Source: Bifidobacteriaceae bacterium (GTDB taxonomy: Bacteria > Actinomycetota > Actinomycetes > Actinomycetales > WQXJ01). Taken from it: a DNA stretch of 6,367 nt. Positions 4,759-6,367 of this stretch are shown here, in pieces (the first letter of the stretch is position 1; every line of letters starts with the position of its first letter). The position numbers and the translations under genes were made by a program. The DNA lies in contig JAIRNM010000054.1 of the NCBI GenBank assembly GCA_031258055.1, forward strand, positions 1-6,367, in the 5' to 3' direction. The notes beneath the pieces were generated by a model, which was given only the letters and a program-made list of their open reading frames with translations, did no database searches and was not told the DNA's origin.

Positions 4759-5208
4759 CATTGCCCGTTCTGCCGCTATGAGGATTCACGCGTGATTGAC
4801 TCGCGGACGGCTGAAGACGGCGCCTCGACCCGGCGCCGCCGGCAGTGCCAAGCCTGCTCCCGCCGCTTCACGACAGTTGAGACAGTGGCTCTGGCCGTGG
4901 TCAAGCGCTGTGGCACCACCGAGCCATTCAGCCGGGACAAGGTAGTAAGCGGCGTGCGCCGGGCCTGCCAGGGGCGCCCCGTCAGCGAAGACCAATTGGC
5001 CGTGCTGGCCCACCAGGTCGAAGAACAAATACGGGGGACTGGCGCCGCCGAGGTGGATTCCCACCAGGTCGGTCTGGCCGTGCTGGAGCCACTTCGTGAA
5101 CTTGACGAGGTCGCCTATCTGCGCTTCGCCTCGGTCTATCGCTCATTCGAGTCGATAGACGACTTCTTGACAGAAATCGCTTCCCTGAAACGGGAAGACG
5201 CCGACTAG
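4756..5208 (+). CDS. nrdR: NrdR, ATP/dATP-sensing repressor of ribonucleotide reductase genes
   Basis: This is a zinc-ribbon and ATP-cone repressor that binds tandem NrdR boxes when loaded with dATP, lowering ribonucleotide reductase expression when dNTPs are plentiful. The protein is 150 aa from GTG 4756, the normal family length. The zinc ribbon uses C3-x2-C6 (HCPFC) and C31-x2-C34 (CQAC), followed by the conserved RRFTTVE. The ATP cone runs from about residue 46 to 136 ([27 protein letters not shown]). The GTG is chosen because family members begin M-H-C-P-F-C. An in-frame TTG at 4726 would add ten residues and swallow the operator. No Shine-Dalgarno sequence is visible. Two NrdR boxes overlap its promoter, so it should repress itself together with nrdJ, which follows 26 bp downstream. 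The pairing is the nrdRJ operon described in Streptomyces. Confidence 0.98.
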   Translation: MHCPFCRYEDSRVIDSRTAEDGASTRRRRQCQACSRRFTTVETVALAVVKRCGTTEPFSRDKVVSGVRRACQGRPVSEDQLAVLAHQVEEQIRGTGAAEVDSHQVGLAVLEPLRELDEVAYLRFASVYRSFESIDDFLTEIASLKREDAD

Positions 5209-5221
5209 CGATCATTTGAAC

Positions 5222-5225
5222 AGGA
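5222..5225 (+). promoter_or_regulatory. nrdJ Shine-Dalgarno sequence
   Basis: AGGA lies 9 nt before ATG 5235 in the short nrdR-nrdJ gap. It supports this start and shows internal translation initiation within a shared nrdRJ mRNA. Confidence 0.65.
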
Positions 5226-5234
5226 CAACTAACT

Positions 5235-6367
5235 ATGACGCAAACCGCCCCTGAAACGACCAGGCATGGCCTGACTATCTCGCGTGTTTTCTCGAGCCCC
5301 TCAGTTCATCCCTATGAGCAGATCGAATGGGAACTGCGCGATGTCATCCAGACTAACTGGAAGACCGGTGAGACCGTGTTCGCCCAGCGCGGGGTCGAAT
5401 TCCCAGCCTTCTGGTCGGTCAACGCCTCGACTATCGTGGCCACCAAGTATTTCCGGGGGGCGCAAGACACGCCGGGACGGGAATACTCATTGCGTCAGGT
5501 GATAGACCGCGTAGTCGGCAAGTACCGACAGGCCGGGCTTGAGGCGGGTTACTTCGCCAGCGCCGCCGACGCGGACGTTTTCGCTGACGAACTAACCTGG
5601 CTGCTGGTCCACCAACGCTTCTCGTTCAATTCGCCAGTTTGGTTCAACGTTGGGACCGACTCGCCGCAGCAGGTTTCGGCCTGTTTCATCTTGTCCGTCG
5701 ATGACTCAATGGAGTCGATTCTGAACTGGTACCGCGAGGAGGGAATGATCTTCAAAGGCGGCTCCGGTTCGGGCGTGAACCTGTCTCGGATCCGCTCGTC
5801 GAAGGAACTCCTGCGCTCGTCCGGCGGGACGGCATCGGGACCGGTGTCCTTCATGCGGGGCGCGGACGCGTCGGCCGGGACCATCAAATCGGGCGGCGCC
5901 ACCCGCCGGGCAGCCAAGATGGTGGTCCTCGACATAGACCATCCGGACATCGAAGAGTTCATCGAAACCAAGGCGCGCGAGGAGAAGAAGATCCGGGCGT
6001 TGCGGGACGCCGGTTTTGACATGGACCTTGACGGCGCCGATATTTCCTCCGTCCAATACCAGAACGCCAACAACTCAGTACGGGTGTCGGATCAATTCAT
6101 GCGCGCTGTTGAGGGCGGCGCCAGTTTCGCTCTCAAAGCCCGGCTCAGCGGCGAGGTGGTTGAAGAGACAGACGCCCGCGCCCTGTTCCGCAAGCTGGCG
6201 CAAGCGGCATGGGAATGCGCCGATCCGGGGATCCAATATGACGACACGATCAACGCCTGGCACACCTCGCCGGAGACCGGTCGCATTACCGCTTCCAACC
6301 CGTGCTCTGAGTACATGCACCTGGACAACTCGTCCTGCAACCTGGCCTCGTTGAACCTGCTGACATT
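5235..6367 (+). CDS. nrdJ: Adenosylcobalamin-dependent (class II) ribonucleotide reductase NrdJ, 5' part
   Basis: The enzyme reduces ribonucleotides to deoxyribonucleotides, using the adenosyl radical of coenzyme B12 instead of a separate radical subunit. It therefore works with or without oxygen. The frame is open from ATG 5235 to the right edge (377 full codons). Actinobacterial NrdJ proteins are usually over 900 aa, so well under half is present. Visible landmarks are the N-terminal RNR segment with FNSPVWFN (131-138), the first redox-active cysteine C150 in SACFIL, the GGSGSG loop (175-180), GTASGPVSFMR, and the active-site stretch NPCSE (355-359) with the radical-forming cysteine C357 and E359. 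The remaining barrel, the second redox cysteine and the C-terminal cysteines lie outside. A Shine-Dalgarno sequence 9 nt upstream supports the ATG. It is co-transcribed with nrdR from the NrdR-box promoter. No cobalamin riboswitch is seen in the 26-bp gap or upstream of nrdR. Confidence 0.97.
   Translation, partial: MTQTAPETTRHGLTISRVFSSPSVHPYEQIEWELRDVIQTNWKTGETVFAQRGVEFPAFWSVNASTIVATKYFRGAQDTPGREYSLRQVIDRVVGKYRQAGLEAGYFASAADADVFADELTWLLVHQRFSFNSPVWFNVGTDSPQQVSACFILSVDDSMESILNWYREEGMIFKGGSGSGVNLSRIRSSKELLRSSGGTASGPVSFMRGADASAGTIKSGGATRRAAKMVVLDIDHPDIEEFIETKAREEKKIRALRDAGFDMDLDGADISSVQYQNANNSVRVSDQFMRAVEGGASFALKARLSGEVVEETDARALFRKLAQAAWECADPGIQYDDTINAWHTSPETGRITASNPCSEYMHLDNSSCNLASLNLLT

Noticed and set aside
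4598..4795. 65-codon plus-strand open frame between lexA and nrdR
   Set aside because: It overlaps both NrdR boxes and the first codons of nrdR, has no recognisable product, and its purine run directly abuts the ATG, which is too close for a ribosome-binding site.
5209..5234. Possible cobalamin riboswitch controlling nrdJ
   Set aside because: The gap is only 26 bp and no B12-box motif is seen there or in the lexA-nrdR intergenic region.
1..6367. Mobile element, CRISPR array, toxin-antitoxin or defence system
   Set aside because: All space is taken by conserved housekeeping genes in a familiar actinobacterial order; no transposase, spacer-repeat pattern or target-site duplication was found.

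Overview
The window is ordinary, well-conserved chromosome from a GC-rich actinobacterium. This is inferred from the gene order (miaA - dapF - hflX - lexA - nrdR - nrdJ, which I recognise from Streptomyces-like actinobacteria), from closely actinobacterial protein sequences, from frequent GTG starts, and from promoters that look leaderless. The genus cannot be named from this sequence. I see no mobile element, CRISPR array, tRNA, rRNA or defence system. No wholly new system is evident, and the points of interest are regulatory and structural.

Layout. The window opens inside the 3' end of miaA (tRNA A37 prenylation). Two back-to-back hairpins follow, one across the miaA stop and one a long near-perfect palindrome. 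Next comes dapF (meso-diaminopimelate and lysine synthesis for the cell wall). A minus-strand RsmC-like rRNA methyltransferase converges on dapF, leaving only 5 bp between the stop codons. The methyltransferase and the ribosome-rescue GTPase gene hflX diverge from a 23-bp gap that appears to hold two overlapping -10 elements. hflX runs rightward into lexA, which lies on the minus strand, and the two genes overlap tail-to-tail by 17 bp.

The lexA-nrdR divergent intergenic region (279 bp, the longest gap) holds a candidate lexA promoter with a degenerate SOS box and a 12-bp palindrome. On the other side are two tandem NrdR boxes woven into the nrdR promoter. nrdR and nrdJ form an operon with a 26-bp gap. 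nrdJ, the adenosylcobalamin-dependent ribonucleotide reductase, runs off the right edge after 377 codons.

How the genes relate. miaA, the methyltransferase and hflX all serve translation (tRNA modification, rRNA methylation, ribosome splitting). lexA with nrdR-nrdJ joins the SOS repressor to dNTP supply and its ATP/dATP-sensing repressor. A recurring pattern is that the four genes I start at GTG (dapF, methyltransferase, hflX, nrdR) each have a TANNNT hexamer 6-7 nt before the start codon and no clear Shine-Dalgarno sequence. The two ATG-starting genes (lexA, nrdJ) have a purine-rich Shine-Dalgarno sequence instead.
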